Assembly: GCA_019119895.1 (NCBI GenBank)
Contig: DWWD01000005.1
Location: 16,874-80,873 of the forward strand
Length of the DNA: 64,000 bases
Reading direction: 5' to 3'
Origin: Candidatus Anaerostipes avistercoris
Lineage (GTDB): Bacteria; Bacillota; Clostridia; Lachnospirales; Lachnospiraceae
Below, piece after piece: positions 27,415 to 37,306 of this stretch (its first letter is position 1; each line of letters starts with the position of its first letter). The notes beneath the pieces were generated by a model. It saw nothing but the letters and a program-made list of their open reading frames with translations. It was not told where the DNA came from and searched no databases. The position numbers were made by a program, and so were the translations under genes.

Positions 27415-30400
27415 TCATCTATTTCACAGACAGAAAAATGAATATCCTGGAAAAAGCCAGCACGAACCTTCCGGACGGATTTGTGGTCACAGAGGACACG
27501 AAAGTGGAGGACATCGAGACCGGCGTCGCTACGTTTGAATGTACGATTCCGTACAATAAAGAAGACCGGATGAAGCTGAAAGAGTGTACGGCAGTAGGAA
27601 ACTATATCCTTCGCAAAAACGGTGACGAGAATGAATTTTATACGATCATCGAGTCCGAGGCCGACACAAAGAATCAGGAAGTGTATATTTATGCTGAAGA
27701 TGCGGGGCTGGACCTGCTCAATGAAGTCGTTGGATCATATGAGGCTGATAAAGCATATCCGATCAGTCATTATATTGAAAAGTTTGCTTATGATTCCGGC
27801 TTCGTGATCGGGATCAATGAGGCTTCTGGATTGACAAGAAAGCTGAGCTGGGACGGAGAAGCCACAGCAACGGAACGGCTGGCCAGTGTAGCAACACAGT
27901 TTGATAACTGCGAGATTTCATATAGCTTTGATGTCAAAGGCATGGAGATCACGAACAAATATATTAATATCTATAAACAGCGCGGCGCGGATCATGGGAT
28001 CCAGCTGCGCTTAAATTATGATATTGACAGCATCGTTACAAAAGAATCTGTTGCCAATCTTGCTACAGCCCTTGAGGTAACAGGAGGAACTCCGGAGAAT
28101 GCCGAGAATCCGATCACGCTGAGTGGCTACAAGTATGATGATGGCGATTTTTACGTATCCGGGACAAGACTCTATTCCAGGAAGGCACTGCAGAGATGGA
28201 GCCGTTATATCTGGAATAAAGAACCGAACCAGATCAATAACAGGGGACACATCGTAAAAACATACAGTTACGATACAACATCGAAATCTGAACTTTGCGC
28301 ACATGCAGTGACAGAACTTAAGAAAGCATGTGAAATTGAAGTAAATTATGAGGTAGAGATCGCGAAACTGCCGGACAATGTCCGGATCGGGGATCGTGTC
28401 TATATCATCGATGATGAAATAGAGATGTATGTATCTGCCCGGGTGTTGAAATTAGAGACGTCAGTCGCAGATCAGACAGACACAGCAACGCTGGGAGAGT
28501 ATCTGATCAAAGGAAGCGGGATTGCTCAAAAGGTCAAGGACCTGGCAGAACAGTTTTCGAAATTGTCACTTTCCGCAGAAAGAGCGAGACAGATCGCTGC
28601 AGCGGCAAATGAAAATGCCCAGGCCGCGCAGGAAAAGGCAGAATCCGCTCTACAGGATGCTGCAGATGCCCAAAGTGCCGCAGAGACAGCGCAAGCGGCC
28701 GCTGATACTGCGAACCAGTCAGCAAGCGCAGCCCAAACGGCCGCAGACAATGCACAATCTGCTGTAGATGCTGTGGAAGAAAGTGTTGGATCGCTGGAAA
28801 CGACAGTGGATAATGCCCAGTCCGCCGCCCAGCAGGCGCAACAGGCGGCAGAGATTGCGGATGGAAAAGCAGAGGAAGCGAAGACAGCGGCGGCAAATGC
28901 TCTTGCGGATGCTGCAGATGCAAAAGAGGCTGTGGAGGTTGCCCAGAGTACGGCACAGACCGCGGTCACAAAAGCAGATGCCGCTCAGAGTACAGCAGAT
29001 ACAGCGAAGACAACAGCGGATACTGCAAAAGCAACAGCAGACGCCGCAAAGCAGGATGCACAAGTAGCGCAGGATGAGATCGATTCGCTGGGAGAAAGTC
29101 TTACGACCTTATCCAATACGATGCAGGCAGATTATGCGCGCAAGACAGACTTGACAGAGGCAAAAGCGGATCTACAGACACAGATATCTCAGAATGCCGC
29201 ACAGATCAGCAGTACCGCATCAAAAGTAGAAGAGATTGACGAGACAGCCAATAATGCAGCAGATCAGGCGGCTGCAGCGCAGACAGAAGCGGCCGCGGCG
29301 CAGACAAAGGCGGATCAGGCAACGGCAGATGCAGTTGCTGCACAGACAGCGGCAGATCAGGCAGCCCAGGCCGCTGCGAATGCACAGAATGAAGCAGATA
29401 CAGCAAAGACTGCAGCACAGACCGCAAAACAGGTGGCAGACAAGGCTCAGGAGGACTTGGAAGCGGCGCAGGCCGATCTGGAGACAGTAACGTCCAGGGT
29501 GGATGCAACAGAGGAAGAAATCGAAGCGGCGCAAGCAGCAGTAGAGACAGCCCAGGCAGCTGCTGATAAGGCAAAAGCGGATGCAGAAGCCGCAGTTTCT
29601 TCGGCGACAAGTGCCCAGACGAAGGCGGATAATGCAGCGACTGCGGCACAGGAAGCTCAGACGGCGGCGAATGATGCGGCGTCAAAAGCCAATGCGGCCC
29701 AGTTAGTTGCAAATGAAGCAAAAGGAGATGCCCAGGCGGCGCAGGAGACAGCGGCGGCCGCTCAGGAAGCAGCTACGGCGGCGCAGAATACAGCCAATAC
29801 CGCTAAGAATAATGCAGAAACAGCACAAACGGCAGCCAATGAAGCCGCACAAGCGGCGGCAGATGCTCAGGCCGCAGCAGATGAAGCAGACGCAAAAGTC
29901 CAGCAGGCACAGACAGACCTTGCTACGGCTCAGCAGAATCTTGTGGATGTAACATCCAAGGTGGATGCGACAGAAGAAGAGGTGGAAGCCGCACAGGCGG
30001 CAGTCACAGCGGCACAGGCAGCCGCAGACCAGGCGGCACAAGATGCAGCGGCGGCACAAAGCACAGCTGACACTGCGAAAAATAATGCGGAAGTTGCCCA
30101 GCAGGTAGCAGACACCGCTAATGCGGCAGCGCAGGCGGCACAGGCAGCCGCAGACAGTGCCCAAGAGGCGGCAGATGAAGCACAGGCGGCAGTAGATGCT
30201 CTTGCGGTAAGAGTCACAACAGCTGAAACAAATATTACTCAGAATGCCGAGGCAATCGCTCTAGCAGCTACAAAGACAGAAGTTTCTAAAACTCTTGGCG
30301 GTTATTATACAAAAGAACAGACAGAAGCAGCGATTAAAGTTGAATCTGAAAAAGTGACTTCTTCTGTATCGGAAGCTATTAATAAGGTAGAAGTTGGCGG

Positions 30401-31517
30401 AAGGAATCTTCTTTTGAAAACTCAATTATTTGAAATATCACAAGATGCTAATTACTCTAACGGTGATCTTATGACTACTACAGAATCTGAAATATCCGAT
30501 GAGGCCTATAACGGATGTATAGCCAGATGTCTTTTGAATGTGACAGGGTCTACCGCTGACGAAATGGCCAAATACTATATTTCAGATTTTAAACCTGGAG
30601 ACATATTTACATTTTCTTTTTGGGCAAAAGGAAGCATAGATTCATTTGCTTGCTTTTTCTACGGATATGCTGGATATGTCAGAAATAGAGTGGTTGCATC
30701 TTCGACCGGATTTTCAGGTACTCATTATGGAGACGGGCAGGTCCCTATGGGTAATTTATCAAATAATTGGACAAGGTATTGGGTGACCTGGGAGCTTGAT
30801 GATACTGGAGATTTATCTATACCTAAATTTGTTCTAATAAGGACAGATGGTGCAACAAGTGGCGATTTTTACGTTTGTGGTTGTAAATTAGAAAAAGGAA
30901 ACAAGCATACAGATTGGACACCGGCTCCCGAAGATATCAATCAGGGAATCAACAACGCTCAGTCTTCTGCAGATGAGGCTAATGACCTGGCCAGCGCAGT
31001 TGATGAAAGGGTCACGGTCGCCGAGTCTGAGATAGAGCAGTTGGCGGATTCAATTTCCATGCTTGTTACTGATGAAAACGGAAATTCATTGATGACACAG
31101 ACATCAGAAGGATGGCGTTTTGACATTGGAGCGATCACTTCTTCTCTGGAAGACGCAAGGGAAAAAGTAGAGCAAATGAATGGGAATATCGGGGAAATGG
31201 ATTCCCTGATAGAGAACTTGGATTCTCTGATACACGATCTGTCAGAAAAAACAGCCTATATCATTCTGGCGACTGATGACAGCGGAAATCCCTGCATTGA
31301 ATTAGGTAAAGAAGGAGATCCATTCAAGGTTAGGATCACAAATACGTCCATGGATTTTATGGAAGGGACGGCGAAGGTTGCTTATATCAGTAACAAATGT
31401 CTCTATATCCAAAAAGCCGTGATCAGGGATGAATTACAGATCGGAGAAGGAACTGGATTTGTGTGGAAGCGTCGGAGTAATGGCAACATGGGCATTCGAT
31501 GGGTAGAAAGGAGTTGA
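27411..31517 (+). CDS. Tail-associated/spike protein with Ala-rich coiled coil and carbohydrate-binding-like domain
   Basis: Gp18-like N-terminal tail domain; approx. 550-aa Ala/Gln helical region; GGRNLLLKT...KLEKGNKHTDWTPAPED module. Confidence 0.85.
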   Translation: MIIYFTDRKMNILEKASTNLPDGFVVTEDTKVEDIETGVATFECTIPYNKEDRMKLKECTAVGNYILRKNGDENEFYTIIESEADTKNQEVYIYAEDAGLDLLNEVVGSYEADKAYPISHYIEKFAYDSGFVIGINEASGLTRKLSWDGEATATERLASVATQFDNCEISYSFDVKGMEITNKYINIYKQRGADHGIQLRLNYDIDSIVTKESVANLATALEVTGGTPENAENPITLSGYKYDDGDFYVSGTRLYSRKALQRWSRYIWNKEPNQINNRGHIVKTYSYDTTSKSELCAHAVTELKKACEIEVNYEVEIAKLPDNVRIGDRVYIIDDEIEMYVSARVLKLETSVADQTDTATLGEYLIKGSGIAQKVKDLAEQFSKLSLSAERARQIAAAANENAQAAQEKAESALQDAADAQSAAETAQAAADTANQSASAAQTAADNAQSAVDAVEESVGSLETTVDNAQSAAQQAQQAAEIADGKAEEAKTAAANALADAADAKEAVEVAQSTAQTAVTKADAAQSTADTAKTTADTAKATADAAKQDAQVAQDEIDSLGESLTTLSNTMQADYARKTDLTEAKADLQTQISQNAAQISSTASKVEEIDETANNAADQAAAAQTEAAAAQTKADQATADAVAAQTAADQAAQAAANAQNEADTAKTAAQTAKQVADKAQEDLEAAQADLETVTSRVDATEEEIEAAQAAVETAQAAADKAKADAEAAVSSATSAQTKADNAATAAQEAQTAANDAASKANAAQLVANEAKGDAQAAQETAAAAQEAATAAQNTANTAKNNAETAQTAANEAAQAAADAQAAADEADAKVQQAQTDLATAQQNLVDVTSKVDATEEEVEAAQAAVTAAQAAADQAAQDAAAAQSTADTAKNNAEVAQQVADTANAAAQAAQAAADSAQEAADEAQAAVDALAVRVTTAETNITQNAEAIALAATKTEVSKTLGGYYTKEQTEAAIKVESEKVTSSVSEAINKVEVGGRNLLLKTQLFEISQDANYSNGDLMTTTESEISDEAYNGCIARCLLNVTGSTADEMAKYYISDFKPGDIFTFSFWAKGSIDSFACFFYGYAGYVRNRVVASSTGFSGTHYGDGQVPMGNLSNNWTRYWVTWELDDTGDLSIPKFVLIRTDGATSGDFYVCGCKLEKGNKHTDWTPAPEDINQGINNAQSSADEANDLASAVDERVTVAESEIEQLADSISMLVTDENGNSLMTQTSEGWRFDIGAITSSLEDAREKVEQMNGNIGEMDSLIENLDSLIHDLSEKTAYIILATDDSGNPCIELGKEGDPFKVRITNTSMDFMEGTAKVAYISNKCLYIQKAVIRDELQIGEGTGFVWKRRSNGNMGIRWVERS

Positions 31518-31521
31518 TGAA

Positions 31522-33438
31522 ATGGCGGCACCGAGTAATACGAAATGGGGATCTACGGTTGGAAGTTACGGTAGAATTGGGATATCTGTCACGCTGACAA
31601 ATATAAGCAATACTCAGACGAAAAGGCATACGGAAATTTGGTTTTGGAGTAAATACGGTCTGAGTGATAGTTCTAATACATTTTATTATGATGACCAGTC
31701 AAGCACAGCGACTACGAGCAAAGGAAGCGTTAATATCAGGACAACTGTGACTTCTGGTAATGGGTGGTCAACTTCGAATCAGGTCAAGATTGCGGAGTAT
31801 GATTACACTTGGAGCAGAGGAACATCAGCTTCAAAGAAAAATGTAGCGGCTAAATTATCCGGAATTGATAGAGTTGGTGGAACAATGACAGCAACAACTT
31901 CCTATACAATTCCTGCAAAACCATCGTATTCAATCAAATATGACGCTAACGGTGGATCTGGGGCACCTGGCAATCAGACAAAATGGTATGGCACAACATT
32001 GAAGTTATCTTCAACAAAACCTACCAGAACGGGGTATACGTTCCAGGGATGGTCTACAGCGAATGATAGCAGTGTTGAGTATGCTTCTGGAGCAAATTAT
32101 ACTTCTAATTCAGCCGTGACATTGTACGCAGTGTGGAAAGCGAATACTTACACAGTAAGTTATGATGCAAATGGTGGCTCCGGGGCACCCGGCAACCAGA
32201 CGAAAACTTATGGGGTAAGTCTTACTTTATCGTCTGTGATACCAACAAGAACGAATTATAATTTCCTTGGGTGGGGAACTTCTGCCGGAGCAACAACAAT
32301 CGCATATGAGCCAGGAGCTGCCTATACAGGGAATACAGCTCTTACACTATATGCAATCTGGGAACTTGCATATACTCCGCCGGCTATTGATGGATTTACG
32401 GCGGACCGATGCGAAGCGGACGGCACGCTCTCAGATGATGGTACTTATGCCAAAATTGTATTCGATTGGACGCTGGATGCGACATACAGCGGCGGGATCC
32501 AGTCAATCATGATAGGCTATAAACCCGCAACAGAAGATACATATACGGAGATACAAGTACCGGCAAGTGGGTTGAGTGGATCTGTGTCTGCTATCATTGG
32601 AAACGGCGCACTGGATACGGAATATGCGTACGATGTAAGAATTGTGGTAACGGACGACAAAGGAAATTCGTCAGCGACACAGCCAATTCCTGCGGCTCTG
32701 TATACAGAAGATTTCCTGGCTGGCGGGAAGGGAGTTTCTTTTGGGGCTCCGGCGTGGAGAGAAGGAATGGATGTCCATTTTGTATCGTATTTTAACGAAA
32801 ATATGTATGATCAGTTTGACACCCGGATTCACAACAATGTCGCATCCGGAAGCATGGACAGCAATGCAATCAGTGCAGATACCACACTGGAAAGTCTGAT
32901 ACTTACCAATAAAGGAGTGCCGGATGAAAATAACTATTATTATGTAGAAACTATTTTTTATGGCGAAAAGTCTACAGATGCACCAAGACACCAGATGGCT
33001 TATCCATATAAAAATGCTTATGCCCTAAATCACAGGTATTATGTTGATGGAGCATGGACAGGATGGATGAATATAGAGATCAAAGATGATAGTGGCTGGA
33101 TCTACCCGGAGTTAACATCACAATTCGAATCATACTCATCTGGCTGGCGGCCACGTTACCGAAAGAGAAATGGAGCGGTACAGGTGATAGGTGCAGTAAA
33201 ACCGACAGCATCTATCGCAGGAAGTTCTACGCAATATACGATTTTTACATTGCCGGAAGGTTATCGCCCTGTCGTAGAAGATCCTAAGCTGTGCCAGGGA
33301 AGTATTCGAGACTACTGGTATTTCTCTATCAAAACAACAGGAGAAGCAACCTTCTCAAGGCTTAGGGCGACAGGGAATGCATATAAAACAGCAACAACAG
33401 ATATGTGGTTCCCGTTCAGCGCGACGTATTTAATATAG
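31522..33438 (+). CDS. Baseplate/tail fibre protein with two InlB B-type repeats
   Basis: YDANGGSGAPGNQTK...LYAVW twice. Confidence 0.8.
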   Translation: MAAPSNTKWGSTVGSYGRIGISVTLTNISNTQTKRHTEIWFWSKYGLSDSSNTFYYDDQSSTATTSKGSVNIRTTVTSGNGWSTSNQVKIAEYDYTWSRGTSASKKNVAAKLSGIDRVGGTMTATTSYTIPAKPSYSIKYDANGGSGAPGNQTKWYGTTLKLSSTKPTRTGYTFQGWSTANDSSVEYASGANYTSNSAVTLYAVWKANTYTVSYDANGGSGAPGNQTKTYGVSLTLSSVIPTRTNYNFLGWGTSAGATTIAYEPGAAYTGNTALTLYAIWELAYTPPAIDGFTADRCEADGTLSDDGTYAKIVFDWTLDATYSGGIQSIMIGYKPATEDTYTEIQVPASGLSGSVSAIIGNGALDTEYAYDVRIVVTDDKGNSSATQPIPAALYTEDFLAGGKGVSFGAPAWREGMDVHFVSYFNENMYDQFDTRIHNNVASGSMDSNAISADTTLESLILTNKGVPDENNYYYVETIFYGEKSTDAPRHQMAYPYKNAYALNHRYYVDGAWTGWMNIEIKDDSGWIYPELTSQFESYSSGWRPRYRKRNGAVQVIGAVKPTASIAGSSTQYTIFTLPEGYRPVVEDPKLCQGSIRDYWYFSIKTTGEATFSRLRATGNAYKTATTDMWFPFSATYLI

Positions 33439-33453
33439 GAGGACAGAGGACAC

Positions 33454-33768
33454 ATGAGAACTTTAAAATTTTATGTTGAAGGACAGAATCTTCGGAAGGA
33501 TTCGAAATCGGACTTTTCCGGCATCATACGCGGGAGCCGGGGATACCTGCAGTGCAGTTTCAGCCTGTCAAAAGAATGGGCGAACTGCAAGATCGCGGCA
33601 TCATTCTGGCGGTTCGATCAGGAAATTGATGCAGCACCAGTGATTGGAGGAAATTGTACGATTCCGGATAACGTTACTGATTACCGAGAATTTGAGGTGT
33701 CGCTTGTGGGCGTTCGAAAAGGATACCGCATTACGACCAACCGGGTAAGAATAGAACAGGAGGTATAG
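33454..33768 (+). CDS. Baseplate-region phage protein
   Basis: ORF in operon. Confidence 0.6.
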   Translation: MRTLKFYVEGQNLRKDSKSDFSGIIRGSRGYLQCSFSLSKEWANCKIAASFWRFDQEIDAAPVIGGNCTIPDNVTDYREFEVSLVGVRKGYRITTNRVRIEQEV

Positions 33769-33769
33769 T

Positions 33770-34864
33770 ATGGCGACAGCAGATGAAATACTTGAGCAGA
33801 TGGAAATAGAAGCTCAGAGCGAAACGCCGGTATGTATTATTGATCCTGAGACTCGCACAATTACCGTCCCGCCGGAATACCAGCTCTTAGGAGTCGAAAA
33901 CGATAAGTTAGTGGAGCGGATTCCGTTCCAGTGCCCGAAGATCGTAGGAGATAATAAGGATCTATCGCAGGACTTCATCCTGTTTATCAACTATGTAAAT
34001 GCAAACGGCGATCCAGACGCATATAAGATAGAAGATATGCAGATTGACGGTGATGATATTACTTTCTCATGGTTGCTGGAAGAGAAGGTAACACTCTATC
34101 AGGGAAATATACAGATTTCATTTTGCGGAATCATTCCCGGGGATGAGCAGGACGATCCTGATAAGAATCGTTGGGGCACTACAATCAACAATGATTGCAC
34201 TGTATTGACCGGTCTGGAATGCACACAGCAGGTCGCAGAGAGCAATCCGGATGCACTGGCTCAAATCTGGGCGGCCATCGATGAGCTGAAAGCCGGTGGT
34301 GGCGGGTCTGGAACACCGGGGAAGGACGGGCGTGAAATTGAACTCCAGAATAACGGAACGGCAATTCAATGGCGGTACGAAGGAGATGATGTATGGATAG
34401 ACCTTGTACAGCTGTCAAGCCTGAAAGGAGAAAAGGGCGACAAAGGAGATAAAGGTGACAAGGGAGAGACCGGAGCCACTGGACCACAGGGACCACAAGG
34501 CGAGACCGGGGCACAGGGACCAGCGGGTCCGCAGGGAGAAACTGGACCGCAGGGACCGGCAGGAGATTCCGGTATTGTATCTCGGCAGGAAATGCAGAAC
34601 ACCGATACAGTCGTAACTTTACAGCCAAACATCCTGTATGTCTTCCCGGAAATGTCGAGTCTAACTGTGACACTGGCAGAGCCGGATAATTCCAATGTGG
34701 CGAATGAGTACCATTTCTTCTTCACTTCTGGAAGTACGGCGACCACACTCACATTGAATGATGTCATGTCCGACGCATATTCAATCGAGGCGAACATGAA
34801 GTATGAGGTGAGCGTTTTAGAAAATGTTGCTTACATTAAAGGAGTGAGTACAAATGAGACGTAG
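33770..34864 (+). CDS. Collagen-like tail fibre protein
   Basis: GEKGDKGDKGDKGETGATGPQGPQGETGAQGPAGPQGETGPQGPAG. Confidence 0.85.
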   Translation: MATADEILEQMEIEAQSETPVCIIDPETRTITVPPEYQLLGVENDKLVERIPFQCPKIVGDNKDLSQDFILFINYVNANGDPDAYKIEDMQIDGDDITFSWLLEEKVTLYQGNIQISFCGIIPGDEQDDPDKNRWGTTINNDCTVLTGLECTQQVAESNPDALAQIWAAIDELKAGGGGSGTPGKDGREIELQNNGTAIQWRYEGDDVWIDLVQLSSLKGEKGDKGDKGDKGETGATGPQGPQGETGAQGPAGPQGETGPQGPAGDSGIVSRQEMQNTDTVVTLQPNILYVFPEMSSLTVTLAEPDNSNVANEYHFFFTSGSTATTLTLNDVMSDAYSIEANMKYEVSVLENVAYIKGVSTNET

Positions 34865-35303
34865 GATGATGGAGGCGTTTAATTCGATGGATATACAGAA
34901 TCACATATTATGTGTTCTTCCACGCGAAATGAATACAAAAGAAATATTGACAGAATATCCGATCCCGATTGATTACGATAATTGCGTCGTGTATTTATCG
35001 CAAAAAGGAGAAAATGTAGCGACACAGGGAGGAACTACACGATGGGGGTATATTTTTTATGTCATTGATGGCAGCCCTAAATATATGGCATTGCCATATG
35101 TTAATGGTCTTATCAGTGCAAACGACATTTCAAATAACGGTGGTATGATATGGGGCGGAAGTAATGCATCGTATTTTTCTGTAATCGATGGGAAAATTAC
35201 AGCATCATCATTAACAACACAGACTGTATGGTTTGCAGAAGGAAATACTTTAGAATATGTATGCCTTCCGTTCAACTTTTTCACTGGCAAATGGGAAGGA
35301 TAG
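34854..35303 (+). CDS. Tail-tip accessory protein (RRRMM-start)
   Basis: ATGA-coupled to collagen-like gene. Confidence 0.6.
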   Translation: MRRRMMEAFNSMDIQNHILCVLPREMNTKEILTEYPIPIDYDNCVVYLSQKGENVATQGGTTRWGYIFYVIDGSPKYMALPYVNGLISANDISNNGGMIWGGSNASYFSVIDGKITASSLTTQTVWFAEGNTLEYVCLPFNFFTGKWEG

Positions 35304-35314
35304 GAGTTGACAGT

Positions 35315-35404
35315 ATGAGAAAAGCAAATACAATCTTGACAGACAGACAGACAGACAGGCAGGCAGACAGCTTAAATAATGCCGGAAGCGGGGTGGGTGC
35401 ATGA
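35315..35404 (+). CDS. 29-aa ORF carrying GACA repeat, TGA overlaps next ATG
   Basis: MRKANTILTDRQTDRQADSLNNAGSGVGA; spaced after GGAGTTG. Confidence 0.4.
   Translation: MRKANTILTDRQTDRQADSLNNAGSGVGA
35338..35369 (+). repeat. Tetranucleotide repeat (GACA)5(GGCA)2(GACA)1
   Basis: Direct reading. Confidence 0.95.
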
Positions 35405-35919
35405 GCCTACTCCGAAGAAGGATGATGATGCAAACAATGGAATCTGGTGCAAAGTATCCGCTGGTGAATGGGCGACATGAGTTTTCGGATGGAAGTTATG
35501 TAGAAATAAGTAACGGAAATCATATCATGTTTTATAAAAGTATCAATGGCAGTGGATATATAAATATCTCTGATATATCGCAAAATTCAGATACAATAGA
35601 TAGTGTGCAAAATATAAACTACAAGCCTAAAATTTATACTATCCCAGCAGGTGTTCAGACAAGGTTTGAAGTAAAAAATGTTAAAGGTATCGGTAGCTAC
35701 GATGCACAAACAAATTTTAGACTGTCTAAACGAAAAATATCCGGTTCATTTAAAACGGGAGGTTTTACCTATAATAATCCGGAATTTAATACTGTTGTGT
35801 TGAAAACTTTAGAGAACCCGGAAGACGTTGGATGTTTGTTTATGTATAGCGATATGCCAGCAGGTGCACAAGTTGAGTTTGACGTACAATTCACGGTCAA
35901 CGGCGAAAGATGGATATAG
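35401..35919 (+). CDS. Tail-tip accessory protein (RRRMM-start)
   Basis: MSLLRRRMMMQTMESG resembles start of 34854 gene. Confidence 0.6.
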   Translation: MSLLRRRMMMQTMESGAKYPLVNGRHEFSDGSYVEISNGNHIMFYKSINGSGYINISDISQNSDTIDSVQNINYKPKIYTIPAGVQTRFEVKNVKGIGSYDAQTNFRLSKRKISGSFKTGGFTYNNPEFNTVVLKTLENPEDVGCLFMYSDMPAGAQVEFDVQFTVNGERWI

Positions 35920-35946
35920 CATCGAAATAAGAAAGGGGGCAATACA

Positions 35947-36594
35947 TTGTTAGCAAAACTGATAAATGGAGCACTTAGTTACGCTCCGAAAAAAATAATC
36001 ATAGACGGAAAGACGATATTCAACCCCGGAGAAGAACTTCTGAAAGAGCAGGGATATAAAGATGTAGAAACATCCGAGGCCCCGGCGGTATCCACACAGA
36101 CCCAGCAGGCAGTCCCTAGTTGGCAGGAGCAGGAAGATAAGATTGTCCAGACATGGGAGCTGAAACCGGCACAGCCAGACCCGACAGCCGCCCTGCAGGA
36201 AATCCAAATACAAGCGGTATTGACACAGATTGCAGAAAACGAGGATAAGACGCTCGGTATCCAGTGTATGGCACTGTTCCCAACGTATGTGCAAAACAAA
36301 CAGCACGAGGTCGGAGAGGCAGCCACTCACCCAGAGACCGGTTGTCCGAAAGAGTGTATTCTGGCATACGATGGTACTGTACAGCAGGATTGGACAATCG
36401 ACACTCCAACTTGCTGGAAACCATGGCACAGTCGGAAGAAAGAATATGCGCTTCCGTGGGAACAGCCTACTGGGGCACATGACATATATAAAGAGGGAGA
36501 ATACATGACCTGGACGGATGGCAGCATAAAGAAATGTGTCCAGGATACAAATTTTAATCCGGATGAATACCCACAGGCATGGGAAGATACATAA
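35947..36594 (+). CDS. Phage tail/lysis-region protein with CBM5/12-like C-terminus
   Basis: GAHDIYKEGEYMTWTDGSIKKCVQDTNFNPDEYPQAWE; TTG start after GAAAGGGGG. Confidence 0.6.
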   Translation: MLAKLINGALSYAPKKIIIDGKTIFNPGEELLKEQGYKDVETSEAPAVSTQTQQAVPSWQEQEDKIVQTWELKPAQPDPTAALQEIQIQAVLTQIAENEDKTLGIQCMALFPTYVQNKQHEVGEAATHPETGCPKECILAYDGTVQQDWTIDTPTCWKPWHSRKKEYALPWEQPTGAHDIYKEGEYMTWTDGSIKKCVQDTNFNPDEYPQAWEDT

Positions 36595-36674
36595 GGCGGG
36601 TGATCATATGGAGATTAGAGCAAGACCTTAAGGGGTCTTTTTATTTTGCAGAAAATCTACAGAAAGGAGCAAAA

Positions 36675-36983
36675 ATGAACCCAGGAACGGTAATTGACGT
36701 ATCTATATTAGTATCCGTGTCCTCTTTGCTGGTTGCGGCGGCCACATTTTTTGCGAACCGGAAAAAAGATATCCAGCAGGACAGCCAGGGCGTGCTGAAA
36801 GCCAACATGAAACTTGATCAGATCTGTGCAACGACAAATGAGACCAGATCGGATATCAAGGCGATCAACAGTCAGATGCAGGCTTTAAATGAGCGGCAGA
36901 TCAAGACGGAGGCGGAGATCAGGAGCATATGGAAACGGATTGATGAAATAAGAGAAGAGATCAGAAAGGAGCATGAGGAATGA
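36675..36983 (+). CDS. XhlA/holin-associated-like protein
   Basis: N-terminal TM plus coiled coil, before holin. Confidence 0.6.
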   Translation: MNPGTVIDVSILVSVSSLLVAAATFFANRKKDIQQDSQGVLKANMKLDQICATTNETRSDIKAINSQMQALNERQIKTEAEIRSIWKRIDEIREEIRKEHEE

Positions 36984-37204
36984 AGAAATATAAAGCATGG
37001 GCAAAAGCGGCAGGAATCCGAGCAGTAAAGACGATGGCACAAACAGCTGTAGCAATGCTGCCGGCATCTGCAACCATTACAGCGGTGGACTGGAAGGTTG
37101 TAGCCGGGACAGCGGCACTGGCGGGAGTGGCATCATTATTGACATCCATTAAAGGACTGCCGGAAGTAAAAGTAGATGAGGATACAGTAAAGGAAGGAGA
37201 ATAA
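36980..37204 (+). CDS. Phage holin
   Basis: Two hydrophobic segments, before endolysin. Confidence 0.75.
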   Translation: MKKYKAWAKAAGIRAVKTMAQTAVAMLPASATITAVDWKVVAGTAALAGVASLLTSIKGLPEVKVDEDTVKEGE

Positions 37205-37206
37205 CT

Positions 37207-37305
37207 ATGAAAGAATTTCGAGAAGGATATGAACTGGATGCAGGAGTAGAACCAACACCGGAGGAAATTGCAGAAGCAGAAAAAGAATTAAAGGAGGCAG
37301 AGTAG
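37207..37305 (+). CDS. Small acidic peptide between holin and endolysin
   Basis: MKEFREGYELDAGVEPTPEEIAEAEKELKEAE. Confidence 0.4.
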   Translation: MKEFREGYELDAGVEPTPEEIAEAEKELKEAE

Positions 37306-37306
37306 C

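Noticed and set aside
28526-30217. Several minus- and alternative-frame ORFs in the Ala-rich tail region
   Set aside because: Shadow frames of repetitive GCx codons.
35338-35369. Frame-fusion switch joining ORF 35315 to 35401 by repeat slippage
   Set aside because: Both alternative frames hit TAA (35373 or 35377) before the 35401 start, so slippage cannot fuse them; only coupling could change.
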